Assembly (NCBI GenBank): GCA_002683155.1
Contig: NYST01000059.1
Coordinates: 1-7,019, forward strand
Length of the DNA: 7,019 bases
Source of the DNA: Methanobacteriota archaeon
Lineage (GTDB): Archaea > Thermoplasmatota > Poseidoniia > Poseidoniales > Thalassarchaeaceae
Direction: 5' to 3'
How positions within the stretch are numbered: position 1 is the first letter of the stretch; each line of letters opens with the position of its first letter. This document shows, one piece after another, positions 1-6,990 of the stretch. The notes beneath the pieces are model-generated. The model did no database searches. It had not been told where the DNA came from and was given only the letters and a program-made list of their open reading frames with translations. A program made the position numbers and the translations under genes.

Positions 1-1788
1 AGATTCAGGCCTAGTTACGAGATGCACGCAAGACCGATATCCGAATATCGGTGCAATAGTTTGAAAGCAGCCTCGATTATGTTGATGATTCAGAATAATC
101 TGGATCCCAAAGTTGCCCAGTATCCACATGAATTAGTCACATATGGGGGCAATGGTAGCGTATTCCAGAATTGGGCCCAGTACCTGATTACTATGGACTA
201 CCTTAGCAAGATGAGGGACGATCAAACATTAGTGATGTATTCCGGCCATCCCTTGGGTTTGTTCCCTTCGAGCAACGACTCTCCTATGGTCGTAGTAACA
301 AATGGTATGGTGATTCCCAATTATTCCTCCCAGAAAGACTACGAGAGAATGAGTGCCTTGGGGGTTTCCCAGTATGGACAGATGACTGCAGGTTCATACA
401 TGTACATAGGACCTCAAGGTATCGTTCACGGAACTACAATCACCATTTTGAATGCAGCACGGAAATACCTTGGTAGAACGTCGGAGCAGGGCCTCGGCGG
501 GGTGCTTTATGTCACATCTGGCCTAGGGGGCATGTCCGGTGCCCAAGCCAAGGCAGCAGTAATTGCAGGAGCAGTTTGTTTAATCGCAGAGATTGATCCG
601 GTTCCAGCACACAAAAGACACTCTCAGGGATGGCTATCTGAACTCTACGAAGACTTGGGTGAACTTTGCACTCGCGCCGAGCAAGCAATTTCGAAGAAGG
701 AAGCCGTTTCGCTTGGATATCTGGGAAACATTGTGGATTTGCTCGAGTATCTCGTTGATAGAGGAATCACCCCCGAACTAGCTAGTGATCAAACTAGCCT
801 CCATAATCCATGGTTAGGTGGTTACATGCCCGCTGGATTGTCATTTGATGCGGGTTTGTCTTTGTTAGAGGAAGACCCCGAAGAATTCAAGAATTTTGTC
901 CAGGCATCTCTCAGGAGGCACGTTCATGCAATCAACTCCTTAGCAGAAAGAGGAACTCGTTTTTGGGACTATGGAAACGCATTCTTGCTCGAGTCTAGCC
1001 GTGCTGGTGCCGATATCATTTCTACAGATGGATCATTCAGATATCCATCTTATGTCGAGGATATTATGGGCCCTATGTGCTTCGACTATGGATTCGGGCC
1101 ATTTCGTTGGGTTTGCACTTCAGGAAATGATGAAGATCTCATAAAATCCGATAAGATAGCCATGAAAGTACTAGAGAAACTCTCTTCCGACTGCTCTGAT
1201 GATATCAAAACACAATACTTGGATAACATTCAATGGATTTCTGAGGCAGAAAATCACGAGCTCATAGTCGGTAGTAAAGCACGTATTTTGTACGCAGATG
1301 AAATTGGAAGAAAAGCCATCGCCAGTGAACTCAATAAAGCCATTTCAAGTGGTTTGATCTCGGCCCCGATTGTTTTAGGTAGAGACCATCATGATGTGAG
1401 TGGGACAGATAGCCCTTTCCGCGAGACTGCGAACATTTACGATGGCTCAATGTTCACTGCTGACATGGCTGTTCATAACTTCGTAGGAGACTCATTCAGA
1501 GGTGCAACATGGATCAGCCTTCATAATGGGGGAGGTGTTGGTTGGGGCGAAGTTATCAACGGCGGTTTTGGACTGGTTATTGATGGGTCAGAAAAGTCGC
1601 AGGAGAATATAGACTCTATGATCTCGTGGGACGTGAATAATGGGATTGCTAGAAGGTCATGGGCAAGAAATAGCGGGGCAATTTCCGCTATTAATCGAGC
1701 TATGGATTCAGATTCCAGACTTGTGGTAACAGTGCCTGAAATAGTTGATGAAAACATCTTGGAAAACCTCTTTGATGGCACTCGATGA
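1..1788 (+). CDS. hutU: Urocanate hydratase, long eukaryote-like form (5' partial)
   Basis: Second enzyme of histidine degradation: NAD+-dependent hydration of urocanate to 4-imidazolone-5-propionate in the cytoplasm. Seen: the frame is open from base 1, and the residues before the first in-window ATG (base 22) read RFRPSYEM, which lines up with the family sequence around YRFCPDIEM of the mammalian enzyme as I recall it. The true start therefore lies outside the window, with perhaps 70-80 residues missing. 595 codons are present. Counting from base 1, motifs are YGQMTAGS (about residue 125) and SGLGGMSGAQ (about 173, NAD-binding region), RDHHDVSGTDSPFRET (461-476) and LHNGGGVGWGEVINGG (from 507). 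The residue-461 motif is the version found in animal UROC1-type enzymes; short bacterial HutU proteins carry a GSVASPNRET-type sequence there. Bacterial HutU is about 555 residues, so this is the longer class. hutH follows 31 nt downstream. Family call is very secure; the subclass assignment rests on remembered homologues. Confidence 0.96.
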   Translation, partial: RFRPSYEMHARPISEYRCNSLKAASIMLMIQNNLDPKVAQYPHELVTYGGNGSVFQNWAQYLITMDYLSKMRDDQTLVMYSGHPLGLFPSSNDSPMVVVTNGMVIPNYSSQKDYERMSALGVSQYGQMTAGSYMYIGPQGIVHGTTITILNAARKYLGRTSEQGLGGVLYVTSGLGGMSGAQAKAAVIAGAVCLIAEIDPVPAHKRHSQGWLSELYEDLGELCTRAEQAISKKEAVSLGYLGNIVDLLEYLVDRGITPELASDQTSLHNPWLGGYMPAGLSFDAGLSLLEEDPEEFKNFVQASLRRHVHAINSLAERGTRFWDYGNAFLLESSRAGADIISTDGSFRYPSYVEDIMGPMCFDYGFGPFRWVCTSGNDEDLIKSDKIAMKVLEKLSSDCSDDIKTQYLDNIQWISEAENHELIVGSKARILYADEIGRKAIASELNKAISSGLISAPIVLGRDHHDVSGTDSPFRETANIYDGSMFTADMAVHNFVGDSFRGATWISLHNGGGVGWGEVINGGFGLVIDGSEKSQENIDSMISWDVNNGIARRSWARNSGAISAINRAMDSDSRLVVTVPEIVDENILENLFDGTR

Positions 1789-1819
1789 CTCTATTTGGCG
1801 AACTAGCCTCGCCAGTCCA

Positions 1820-3346
1820 ATGGCAGAGATACCTATTGATGGGAATTCTTTGACACTTGAGTCTGCATTAGCAATTGCAAAAGGCACCACAACGGCCTTC
1901 CTCACCTCTACATCTAGAGAAAAGATGCAAAATTCACGTGATGCAGTGGAAAATGTAGTAGGTTCTAACGAGGTAGTTTATGGAATAAATACCGGATTCG
2001 GAGCATTGTCATCAGTAAGTATCGAGAAAGATGAACTTGAGACTCTTCAGGCAAACTTGGTAAGAAGCCACGCTTGTGGGATTGGGGAAAGGATGGATCC
2101 CGAGATTGTCCTTCTAATGATGGTTATCAGAGCAAATTCTCTCGCAAAAGGCGTTTCTGGGGCAAGACCCGAGATCGCCGAATTGATTATTTCAATGGTC
2201 AATTCTAGAATTGCGCCAATAGTCCCTCGAATAGGGTCATTGGGGGCATCCGGTGATCTTGCCCCACTATCCCACATGACTCTGGGCATGATGGGCGAAG
2301 GTGAATGCCAACGTTTCGAGAATGGCGAGTGGCACCTCAAGGATGCATCAGTTGCATTGTCTGAAGCAGATCTCCTACCAATTAGATTACAGGCCAAGGA
2401 AGGCCTTTCCCTGATTAATGGAACTAGTCAGATGTGTGCATACTTGACGCACACGGTACTAAACATGGAAACTCTTTGCTTTGCTGCAGATGCATCAATA
2501 GCTTGTTCATTAGAGGCAATTAGGGGATCCCACAAACCATTCGATAAGAGAATTCACGATTCGAGGCCACAGTTTGGTCAGTCAATTTCAGCTGCACGAA
2601 TCTCTGAACTTGTATCGAACTCAGAAATAATGCTGTCCCATGCTGATTGCGACCGAGTTCAGGATGCTTACTGCTTCAGATGTTCTCCACAAGTCCATGG
2701 ACCTGTAATCGACATGCTACGGGAGGTTCGTAGGATACTGGAGATTGAGATAAACAGTGCCACTGATAATCCCTTGGTATTCGTAGATCGTGACGGCCGT
2801 GCAGAGATTATCAGCGGGGGAAATTTCCATGGCCAGTACCTGTCTTTAGCCAGTGATTCACTGGCTATAGCTTGCCATGAATTAGCCAGTATCTCTGAGC
2901 GACGGATAAACCAGTTAATGGATCCAAATTGGAGTGGTCAGAAGGCATTCCTAGCGAAAAATGAGGGATTAGAGAGTGGTCTGATGATCGTACAGTATGT
3001 GGCTGCTGCAGTGATAGCCGAGCTTCATTTGTTGGCCAACCCTGCTTCGACGAGTAATGTGCCCGTCAGTATGGGGAAGGAGGACCACGTATCAATGGGG
3101 GCTACAGGAACTTACAGGGCACTTAAATCATCAATTCTGCTATCCCAGGTTCTTGCAAATGAGTTTGTTTGCTCCATAGAGGCCCTAGGTGGAATTGAAG
3201 AGTCCCCAGGTATAGGCGTGGCCAAAATTGCAGACTGGGTCAGGGGGAATGTCGGCAGACTAGAAGGCGACAGGTCACTTACAAAGGAATGTGAGAATTT
3301 ATCCATGGCAATCCTTGATGGCGGCATAACCAGAATCTTCGGGTGA
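1820..3346 (+). CDS. hutH: Histidine ammonia-lyase (histidase)
   Basis: First enzyme of histidine degradation: non-oxidative deamination of L-histidine to trans-urocanate and ammonia, as a cytoplasmic homotetramer. Seen: the Ala-Ser-Gly triad that cyclises to the MIO electrophile lies at residues 143-145 in GSLGASGDLAPL. Other active-site residues are Tyr54 in VYGINTGFG, His84 in RSHACGIG, Gln281/Tyr284/Arg287 in VQDAYCFRC, and Glu421 in KEDHVSM. The chosen ATG gives 508 residues, a normal length for the family. It places Tyr and MIO almost exactly where they sit in the Pseudomonas enzyme (Tyr53, Ser143), and the N-terminus IPIDGNSLTLESAL matches the usual beginning. In-frame ATGs at 1745 and 1775 would overlap hutU by 44 or 14 nt and add 25 or 15 atypical residues. 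No Shine-Dalgarno-like sequence is obvious before 1820, so the start is somewhat uncertain. Probably cotranscribed with hutU and alaX. Confidence 0.97.
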   Translation: MAEIPIDGNSLTLESALAIAKGTTTAFLTSTSREKMQNSRDAVENVVGSNEVVYGINTGFGALSSVSIEKDELETLQANLVRSHACGIGERMDPEIVLLMMVIRANSLAKGVSGARPEIAELIISMVNSRIAPIVPRIGSLGASGDLAPLSHMTLGMMGEGECQRFENGEWHLKDASVALSEADLLPIRLQAKEGLSLINGTSQMCAYLTHTVLNMETLCFAADASIACSLEAIRGSHKPFDKRIHDSRPQFGQSISAARISELVSNSEIMLSHADCDRVQDAYCFRCSPQVHGPVIDMLREVRRILEIEINSATDNPLVFVDRDGRAEIISGGNFHGQYLSLASDSLAIACHELASISERRINQLMDPNWSGQKAFLAKNEGLESGLMIVQYVAAAVIAELHLLANPASTSNVPVSMGKEDHVSMGATGTYRALKSSILLSQVLANEFVCSIEALGGIEESPGIGVAKIADWVRGNVGRLEGDRSLTKECENLSMAILDGGITRIFG

Positions 3347-3368
3347 TATTATTCAAGAAAAATTGCAT

Positions 3369-4073
3369 ATGCAACGGCATCCCGGCACAGACCCCCCGCC
3401 GTTTACAACAACAATAGAGGAAATTATTGGTGACACACTTCTTTTTGAAGAAACACATTGCTATCCACGAGGGGGCGGGCAGCCAGGAGATACTGGCCTC
3501 ATTACGCTGGAAGACGGGAGTTCTGCTACATTGGAAGAGGTTCTTCCGGGTGAAATGATAATTCATCCAGTAGATAAAATTGAGATGTTCAGAATAGGCC
3601 AGAAAGTTTCATGCCAAATTGACGCTATCAGGAGGAATGGGCACACTATGATGCATACGGCCCAACATATTTTCTCTGCATTAGCCGAAGACTTGTGGGG
3701 GTGCGAGACTGTAGGAAATCAAATCGGGGCCGATCAATCTAGAGTCGACTTACTCTTCGAGGACAAGAATTTGTTCAATCCAGAAGAGCTAATTGATACT
3801 GTAAATTCTGTACTTTCGACCAATACTCCAGTAAATATTCATGAATGGGATAGGGAGAAGATTTTGGGCCACGAGAAAATGAGGCATACAAAATTCATGC
3901 ATAGGATTCCAAATTCCATAACACATCTACGGGTCGTGGAAGTAGAAGGAATTGATCTATGCCCCTGTGCAGGTACACACGTTTCCAATACCTCACAAAT
4001 TCCTAGAGTCAGGTATCTTGGCAAGAAGAACAAGGGCAAGGGTCGCCTAAGGGTGTCTTACGATTTTGAATAA
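3369..4073 (+). CDS. alaX: AlaX-M type alanyl-tRNA editing protein
   Basis: Free-standing homologue of the alanyl-tRNA synthetase editing domain; the family hydrolyses mischarged tRNA-Ala (chiefly Ser-tRNA-Ala) in the cytoplasm. Seen, in 234 residues: an N-terminal glycine-rich subdomain with GGGQPGD at 35-41, then the zinc-binding HxxxH (His96, His100 in HTAQH) and CxxxH (Cys200, His204 in CAGTH), with NQIGADQSRVDL between them. The N-terminal subdomain and length point to the AlaX-M class rather than the shorter AlaX-S; the catalytic core of AlaRS itself is absent, so it is not a synthetase fragment. The ATG at 3369 was preferred over a TTG at 3363, which adds two residues. It begins 22 nt after hutH on the same strand, with no visible terminator between, so it probably ends the hut transcript. 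A functional link to histidine breakdown is not evident. Confidence 0.93.
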   Translation: MQRHPGTDPPPFTTTIEEIIGDTLLFEETHCYPRGGGQPGDTGLITLEDGSSATLEEVLPGEMIIHPVDKIEMFRIGQKVSCQIDAIRRNGHTMMHTAQHIFSALAEDLWGCETVGNQIGADQSRVDLLFEDKNLFNPEELIDTVNSVLSTNTPVNIHEWDREKILGHEKMRHTKFMHRIPNSITHLRVVEVEGIDLCPCAGTHVSNTSQIPRVRYLGKKNKGKGRLRVSYDFE

Positions 4074-4080
4074 TATAATT

Positions 4081-4098
4081 AATAGAATAGATTCTATT
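4081..4098. terminator. Palindrome between alaX and tRNA-Val, possible bidirectional 3'-end signal
   Basis: AATAGAAT-AG-ATTCTATT is a perfect 8+8 inverted repeat seven bases after the alaX stop. Its right edge coincides with the last base of the tRNA-Val CCA end, which is transcribed towards it. AT-rich sequence follows on both strands. The position between converging genes suggests a 3'-end or processing signal, but the two-base loop means the inner pairs would open as RNA, and archaeal termination depends more on T-tracts than on hairpins. The role is inference. Confidence 0.35.
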
Positions 4099-4173
4099 GG
4101 TGGGCTCGGCAGGAATTGAACCTGCGATCTTCGCCATGTCAAGGCGACGTCATAACCCCTAGACCACGAGCCC
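4098..4173 (-). tRNA. trnV: tRNA-Val (anticodon GAC), CCA encoded
   Basis: Read on the minus strand it folds as a full cloverleaf. The acceptor stem pairs GGGCTCG with CGAGCCC. The D arm GTC/GAC has a GG-containing loop. The anticodon stem is TCGCC/GGCGA around the loop TTGACAT, giving anticodon GAC (plus-strand 4138-4140) for valine codons GUC/GUU. A five-base variable loop is followed by the T arm GCAGG/CCTGC with loop TTCAATT. The discriminator is A (4101) and CCA is present in the DNA (4098-4100), so no CCA needs to be added. No intron. Length is 76 nt with CCA. It lies 45 nt downstream of the small zinc-ribbon gene on the same strand and could share its transcript; I see no convincing TATA element of its own. 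Confidence 0.96.
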
Positions 4174-4218
4174 GGCCCTCCTTCGAATTGCCATTCACTC
4201 AAGAATCATTCTGAACAG

Positions 4219-4374
4219 CTATGATACAATCTTTGAGATGCGTCCACCACAACTTTGCCTGGAGCACTCACCAGCAACTCGAGTTCTTCCGTTACTCATC
4301 ACGATCAACTCCGGACCATTGATTGTTACGTAAGTTTTGCATTTCATACAGAACCCACTGTATTCTGAACCCAT
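4219..4374 (-). CDS. Small Cys4 zinc-ribbon protein, DUF5679-like
   Basis: A 51-residue protein too short for usual ORF cut-offs. Seen: it starts MGSEYSGFCMKCKTYV and has Cys9-x2-Cys12 and Cys37-x4-Cys42, with a basic, Gly-rich middle (SNGRTRVAGEC). The two Cys knuckles 24 residues apart form a plausible zinc ribbon. The pattern FCxKC...(V/I)xNGRxxxxGxC resembles the small DUF5679 family as I remember it (CVKCK...NGRPAxxGxCPxCGxK), although here the second knuckle has four rather than two intervening residues. A GGAG sits five bases before the ATG, supporting translation. The protein has no signal or membrane segment. The molecular role is unknown; small zinc ribbons of this kind may bind nucleic acid or a protein partner. 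The gene is followed after 45 nt by tRNA-Val on the same strand. The alternative is a chance ORF, which the Cys spacing, RBS and family-like core make less likely. Confidence 0.75.
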   Translation of the reverse strand: MGSEYSGFCMKCKTYVTINGPELIVMSNGRTRVAGECSRQSCGGRISKIVS

Positions 4375-4379
4375 GCCAA

Positions 4380-4383
4380 CTCC
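4380..4383 (-). promoter_or_regulatory. Shine-Dalgarno-like GGAG for the small zinc-ribbon gene
   Basis: On the minus strand GGAG lies five bases upstream of the ATG at 4374, within the normal spacing range. It supports that start and the reality of this short gene. Most other genes here lack an equally clear site. Confidence 0.45.
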
Positions 4384-4481
4384 ACTAGACTCAAGACTTC
4401 AATATTTCACATTTAGTAGGGCATTTTCAGCGATTTATCCACTTTTCTCAATAAACGCGGTACTGCGTCCATGTTTGACAT

Positions 4482-4566
4482 ATTTCAACAATATTGAATT
4501 CTGATAACGTAGGTTATCGGTAAGAAATTAAGCGGTATTTTCAGACAATTTTTGCAATGTTGAAAT
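4482..4566. repeat. 9-bp inverted repeat flanking a central hairpin
   Basis: ATTTCAACA at 4482-4490 is matched by its exact reverse complement TGTTGAAAT at 4558-4566. Between them lies a hairpin at 4501-4520: GATAAC-GTAG-GTTATC, extended by a T-G and a C-G pair to eight pairs. An 8-bp palindrome CAATATTG (4488-4495) overlaps the left arm. In AT-rich DNA such repeats can arise by chance. A role in the hutI 3' end or in regulation of the zinc-ribbon gene is only a possibility. Confidence 0.35.
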
Positions 4567-4634
4567 TTACTTGGATCTGGGTAATTGAAAATTATAATTA
4601 ATAGTTCATGTATCATTATTGCCATTTAATAGAA

Positions 4635-5930
4635 TCAATACACTTTATTTGAATTTACAATTACTCCATTTTTGATAGTAAAGCTGACTGGAGATGTGCC
4701 CGGAGTCTGACACCATGAGTCTGCCGAAGGCGACCATAGAACATTCAAGTCAGCCGAACATCCCTCTGCGATAACGCCCCTTACTTCCCCCTCATCTTGG
4801 AAAATTGTAGTTGATGGGTTTCTAGTTACAGCTGCAAGTGCGGCAATGGGCTCAATTCCAATTCTGTGAGTCGCTAAGCTTCCTATCATTGGCAGGGATG
4901 TAATCGGGCAATTTGGATTGAAATCTGTCGCAAATGCAAATGGCCAGTCCTCTTCAATGCACTGCTTAATGGGTAGATTGATTTCTTTCCCTAGTACATA
5001 TGGGGTTCCAGGGAGAAAAGTCTGAACTGTTCCCGATTCGGCGGCACTAATTCTTGAGTCCTCATTTGAGCATGCAACATGGTCCGCACTAACTGATCCA
5101 AGCTCTGAAGCTAATTGCAGTCCGTCGCTATCTACAAACTCGTCTACGTGGAGTCTAGATTCTAAACCATAAGATTTCGACTCTGCTACTATTTCCTCCG
5201 TTTGCTCATTCGTGAACCACCCCTCTTCGCAGAAAACGTCTACCCATTTCGCCAATGACAATTCGGCGATAACTGGCAGTTGATCAGAGATGAGGTGTTC
5301 GACATAATCACTGTTAGTCATTTCCTTTGGGAAATCATGAGCCCCAAGCCATGTTGCTCTAACATCACAGGGGGATGTTCTGGCTATTACAGAAATCGCC
5401 TCTAGCAACTTAACTTCAGTATCCAAATCCAGCCCATAACCACTTTTAGCCTCTAAAGAAGTAGTCCCGTTTTTGATGGCCGATTCCAATCTTCTGAGCC
5501 CACTTTCCACTAGCTCACTTTGTGGGGCACTACGTGTACTACTCACAGTCTTCATAATCCCCCCTCCAATTTGTGAAATTTCTTTGTAAGACTTACCGGA
5601 AATCCTCATGGAAAGCTCATTTGTCCTATCTCCAGACCATACTAGGTGTGTATGGCTGTCAATGAAACCGGGCACTACGGCCATCCCGCCTATATCTACA
5701 ACCCTCGTCCCTCCATTTTCACTCTGAGCAGGGTACCAAGGTGCGAACTCTGCCACTAGTTCTTCCATAGGGCTAATCTTCAGAATCTTGGAGGAGTCGA
5801 TGAGAATCCCCATTCCGGGCGGGTGAACCAGAGAATTTCTTTCCAACATTCTATTGCCAGAAAGGGGAAATTCGTCATCTCCCGTTGAAAGATGTGCTAC
5901 TTCGCCACAATTGTACAACAGCGTCCTCAT
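4635..5930 (-). CDS. hutI: Imidazolonepropionase
   Basis: Third enzyme of histidine degradation: hydrolyses 4-imidazolone-5-propionate to N-formimino-L-glutamate. It is a cytoplasmic amidohydrolase-superfamily metalloenzyme. Seen in 431 residues: the N-terminal beta-sandwich leads into VVPGFIDSHTHLVWSG with metal ligands His93 and His95. These are followed by GGGIMKTVSSTR (122-133), KSGYGLDLDTEVKLL (162-176), GAH (196-198), HVDEF with metal ligand His261 and catalytic-type Glu264, SADH (281-284), and ATDFNPN with metal ligand Asp336. The C-terminus returns to the sandwich (CSADLNVLW...NGVIVNS). Length is normal for the family (about 400-430). The ATG at 5930 gives MRTLLYNCGEV, a usual beginning, with a weak AGGG three bases upstream. 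It is transcribed away from kae1 and towards the tRNA/alaX region, so it is not in the hutUH transcript although it completes the same pathway segment. Confidence 0.96.
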   Translation of the reverse strand: MRTLLYNCGEVAHLSTGDDEFPLSGNRMLERNSLVHPPGMGILIDSSKILKISPMEELVAEFAPWYPAQSENGGTRVVDIGGMAVVPGFIDSHTHLVWSGDRTNELSMRISGKSYKEISQIGGGIMKTVSSTRSAPQSELVESGLRRLESAIKNGTTSLEAKSGYGLDLDTEVKLLEAISVIARTSPCDVRATWLGAHDFPKEMTNSDYVEHLISDQLPVIAELSLAKWVDVFCEEGWFTNEQTEEIVAESKSYGLESRLHVDEFVDSDGLQLASELGSVSADHVACSNEDSRISAAESGTVQTFLPGTPYVLGKEINLPIKQCIEEDWPFAFATDFNPNCPITSLPMIGSLATHRIGIEPIAALAAVTRNPSTTIFQDEGEVRGVIAEGCSADLNVLWSPSADSWCQTPGTSPVSFTIKNGVIVNSNKVY

Positions 5931-5981
5931 GATCCCTGGAGATTCCGATAGTTGAAAGAACTCGCGCTCATGGGGGACGTC
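5931..5981. promoter_or_regulatory. Short divergent intergenic region, hutI / kae1
   Basis: Only 51 bases separate the chosen start codons of hutI (minus) and kae1 (plus). Both promoters must lie here or reach into the opposite gene's first codons. No clear TATA/BRE pair is visible on either strand. A G-rich GGGGGA four bases before the kae1 ATG at 5982 may act in ribosome binding; hutI has only a weak AGGG. Short or absent leaders would fit such tight packing. This is inference from spacing. Confidence 0.4.
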
Positions 5982-6989
5982 ATGGGGGGGATAATCCTAG
6001 GGATCGAAAGCACGGCCCACACGTTCTCATTCGGTTGCGTGAGTACTGATGGGGAGTTGTTTCCTTCCTTTTCCTCGCTTTTCCGTCCAGAGGAGGGGGG
6101 AATACACCCCAGGGAAGCTGCAGACCATCACTCCGAGTCGACTGCTAATCTCCTAAACCAACTCTCTAGCAACAAGGATTTTTCTTGGGAGTCAATTGCC
6201 GCCGTAGCATTTAGCCAGGGGCCAGGACTCGGACCTTGCCTCCGTGTGGGTGCTTCTGTAGCAAGAACACTTGCTACCAGGCTCTCTGTTCCACTGATTG
6301 GTGTGAATCATTGTGTCGCACATATAGAAGTTGGAAGGAATCAGACAGGGTGCATCGACCCCGTTCTACTCTATGTCAGTGGTGGCAATACGCAGGTAAT
6401 CGCTAGGGCAGATGGGAGATACCGTGTTTTAGGCGAGACACTGGATATCGGAATTGGGAACATGCTGGATAAATTTGCAAGGTCTCAAGGGATGCCGTTT
6501 CCAGGAGGACCCAAGATCGAAAAGTTGTCTCGTGCATATGCGAACAGTGGCCCCCAATCACTAGATGATGCATATCTGCCGTATGGGGTACATGGCATGG
6601 ATTTGGCATTCTCCGGAATGCTTACTTCCGCTACCCAAAAAGTCTCCGAGGGGTCTCCCTTGGAACAAATCTGCTGGTCCCTACAGGAGCACTCTTTTGC
6701 AACATGCGTTGAAGTAGCAGAAAGAGCATTAGCCCATACCGGAAAAACAGAACTATTGCTCGGAGGAGGCGTTGCTTGCAACGAGAGACTGAGGCAAATG
6801 AGCCAGATTATGTGCGAAGAGAGGGGTGCTGCTTGCTACTGGCCCGACAAGCAATTCTGTATCGATAATGGGACCATGATTGCAGAACTAGGTCGACGCA
6901 TGCTTGAATGCGGCATTGAAACAGAATTAATGGATAGCGCCATCGACCCATCCCTAAGGACAGACAACACAACAGTCGTCTGGCAATAA
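5982..6989 (+). CDS. kae1: Kae1, KEOPS catalytic subunit (tRNA t6A threonylcarbamoyltransferase)
   Basis: Transfers the threonylcarbamoyl group from threonylcarbamoyl-AMP to A37 of tRNAs reading ANN codons, acting in the KEOPS complex with Bud32, Cgi121 and Pcc1. Seen in 335 residues of the ASKHA fold: GIESTAHTF at the N-terminus, REAADHH (44-50), SQGPGLGP (78-85), the metal-binding HxxxH at His110/His114 (NHCVAHIEVG), YVSGGNTQV (131-139), GETLDIGIGN (151-160), the nucleotide-binding GGGVACNERL (261-270), and DNGTMIA with metal ligand Asp295. The sequence follows the archaeal Kae1 pattern rather than bacterial TsaD. It ends at ...TTVVWQ, so Bud32 is not fused as it is in some archaea. The ATG at 5982 gives a typical start; in-frame TTG 5952 and ATG 5970 would add 10 or 4 residues not expected for the family. 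A short-spaced gene begins one base after its stop. Confidence 0.96.
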   Translation: MGGIILGIESTAHTFSFGCVSTDGELFPSFSSLFRPEEGGIHPREAADHHSESTANLLNQLSSNKDFSWESIAAVAFSQGPGLGPCLRVGASVARTLATRLSVPLIGVNHCVAHIEVGRNQTGCIDPVLLYVSGGNTQVIARADGRYRVLGETLDIGIGNMLDKFARSQGMPFPGGPKIEKLSRAYANSGPQSLDDAYLPYGVHGMDLAFSGMLTSATQKVSEGSPLEQICWSLQEHSFATCVEVAERALAHTGKTELLLGGGVACNERLRQMSQIMCEERGAACYWPDKQFCIDNGTMIAELGRRMLECGIETELMDSAIDPSLRTDNTTVVWQ

Positions 6990-6990
6990 T

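Larger units (their letters stand above)
4375..4634. other. AT-rich intergenic region without a supported gene
   Basis: This stretch is downstream of hutI and upstream of the zinc-ribbon gene (both minus strand), so it should hold the hutI 3' end and the promoter for the zinc-ribbon gene/tRNA unit. It is AT-rich, especially 4555-4630. A TTTATT on the minus strand near 4450 could be a weak TATA-like element, but it is not distinctive. A 46-codon minus-strand ORF (4485-4625) is present but not credible as a gene. The visible structures are the repeats listed separately. Confidence 0.6.

Noticed and set aside
22..24. ATG at base 22 as the hutU start
   Set aside because: The in-frame codons before it continue the family alignment, so the gene runs off the window edge.
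1521..1781. Minus-strand ORF inside hutU
   Set aside because: Antisense shadow of a strongly conserved coding region; the residues match no family I know.
2047..2397. 116-codon minus-strand ORF inside hutH
   Set aside because: Lies wholly opposite the MIO region of hutH and has no motifs; a codon-bias shadow.
3279..3566. Minus-strand Cys-rich ORF across the hutH-alaX junction
   Set aside because: Spans two well-supported plus-strand genes; its Cys residues have no zinc-finger spacing.
4485..4625. 46-codon minus-strand ORF with an HCKNC stretch
   Set aside because: AT-rich, hydrophobic start, only one Cys pair, overlaps the hairpin and inverted repeats, no family resemblance and no clear ribosome site.
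6403..6781. Two minus-strand ORFs inside kae1
   Set aside because: Antisense to conserved Kae1 motifs, with no recognisable domain.
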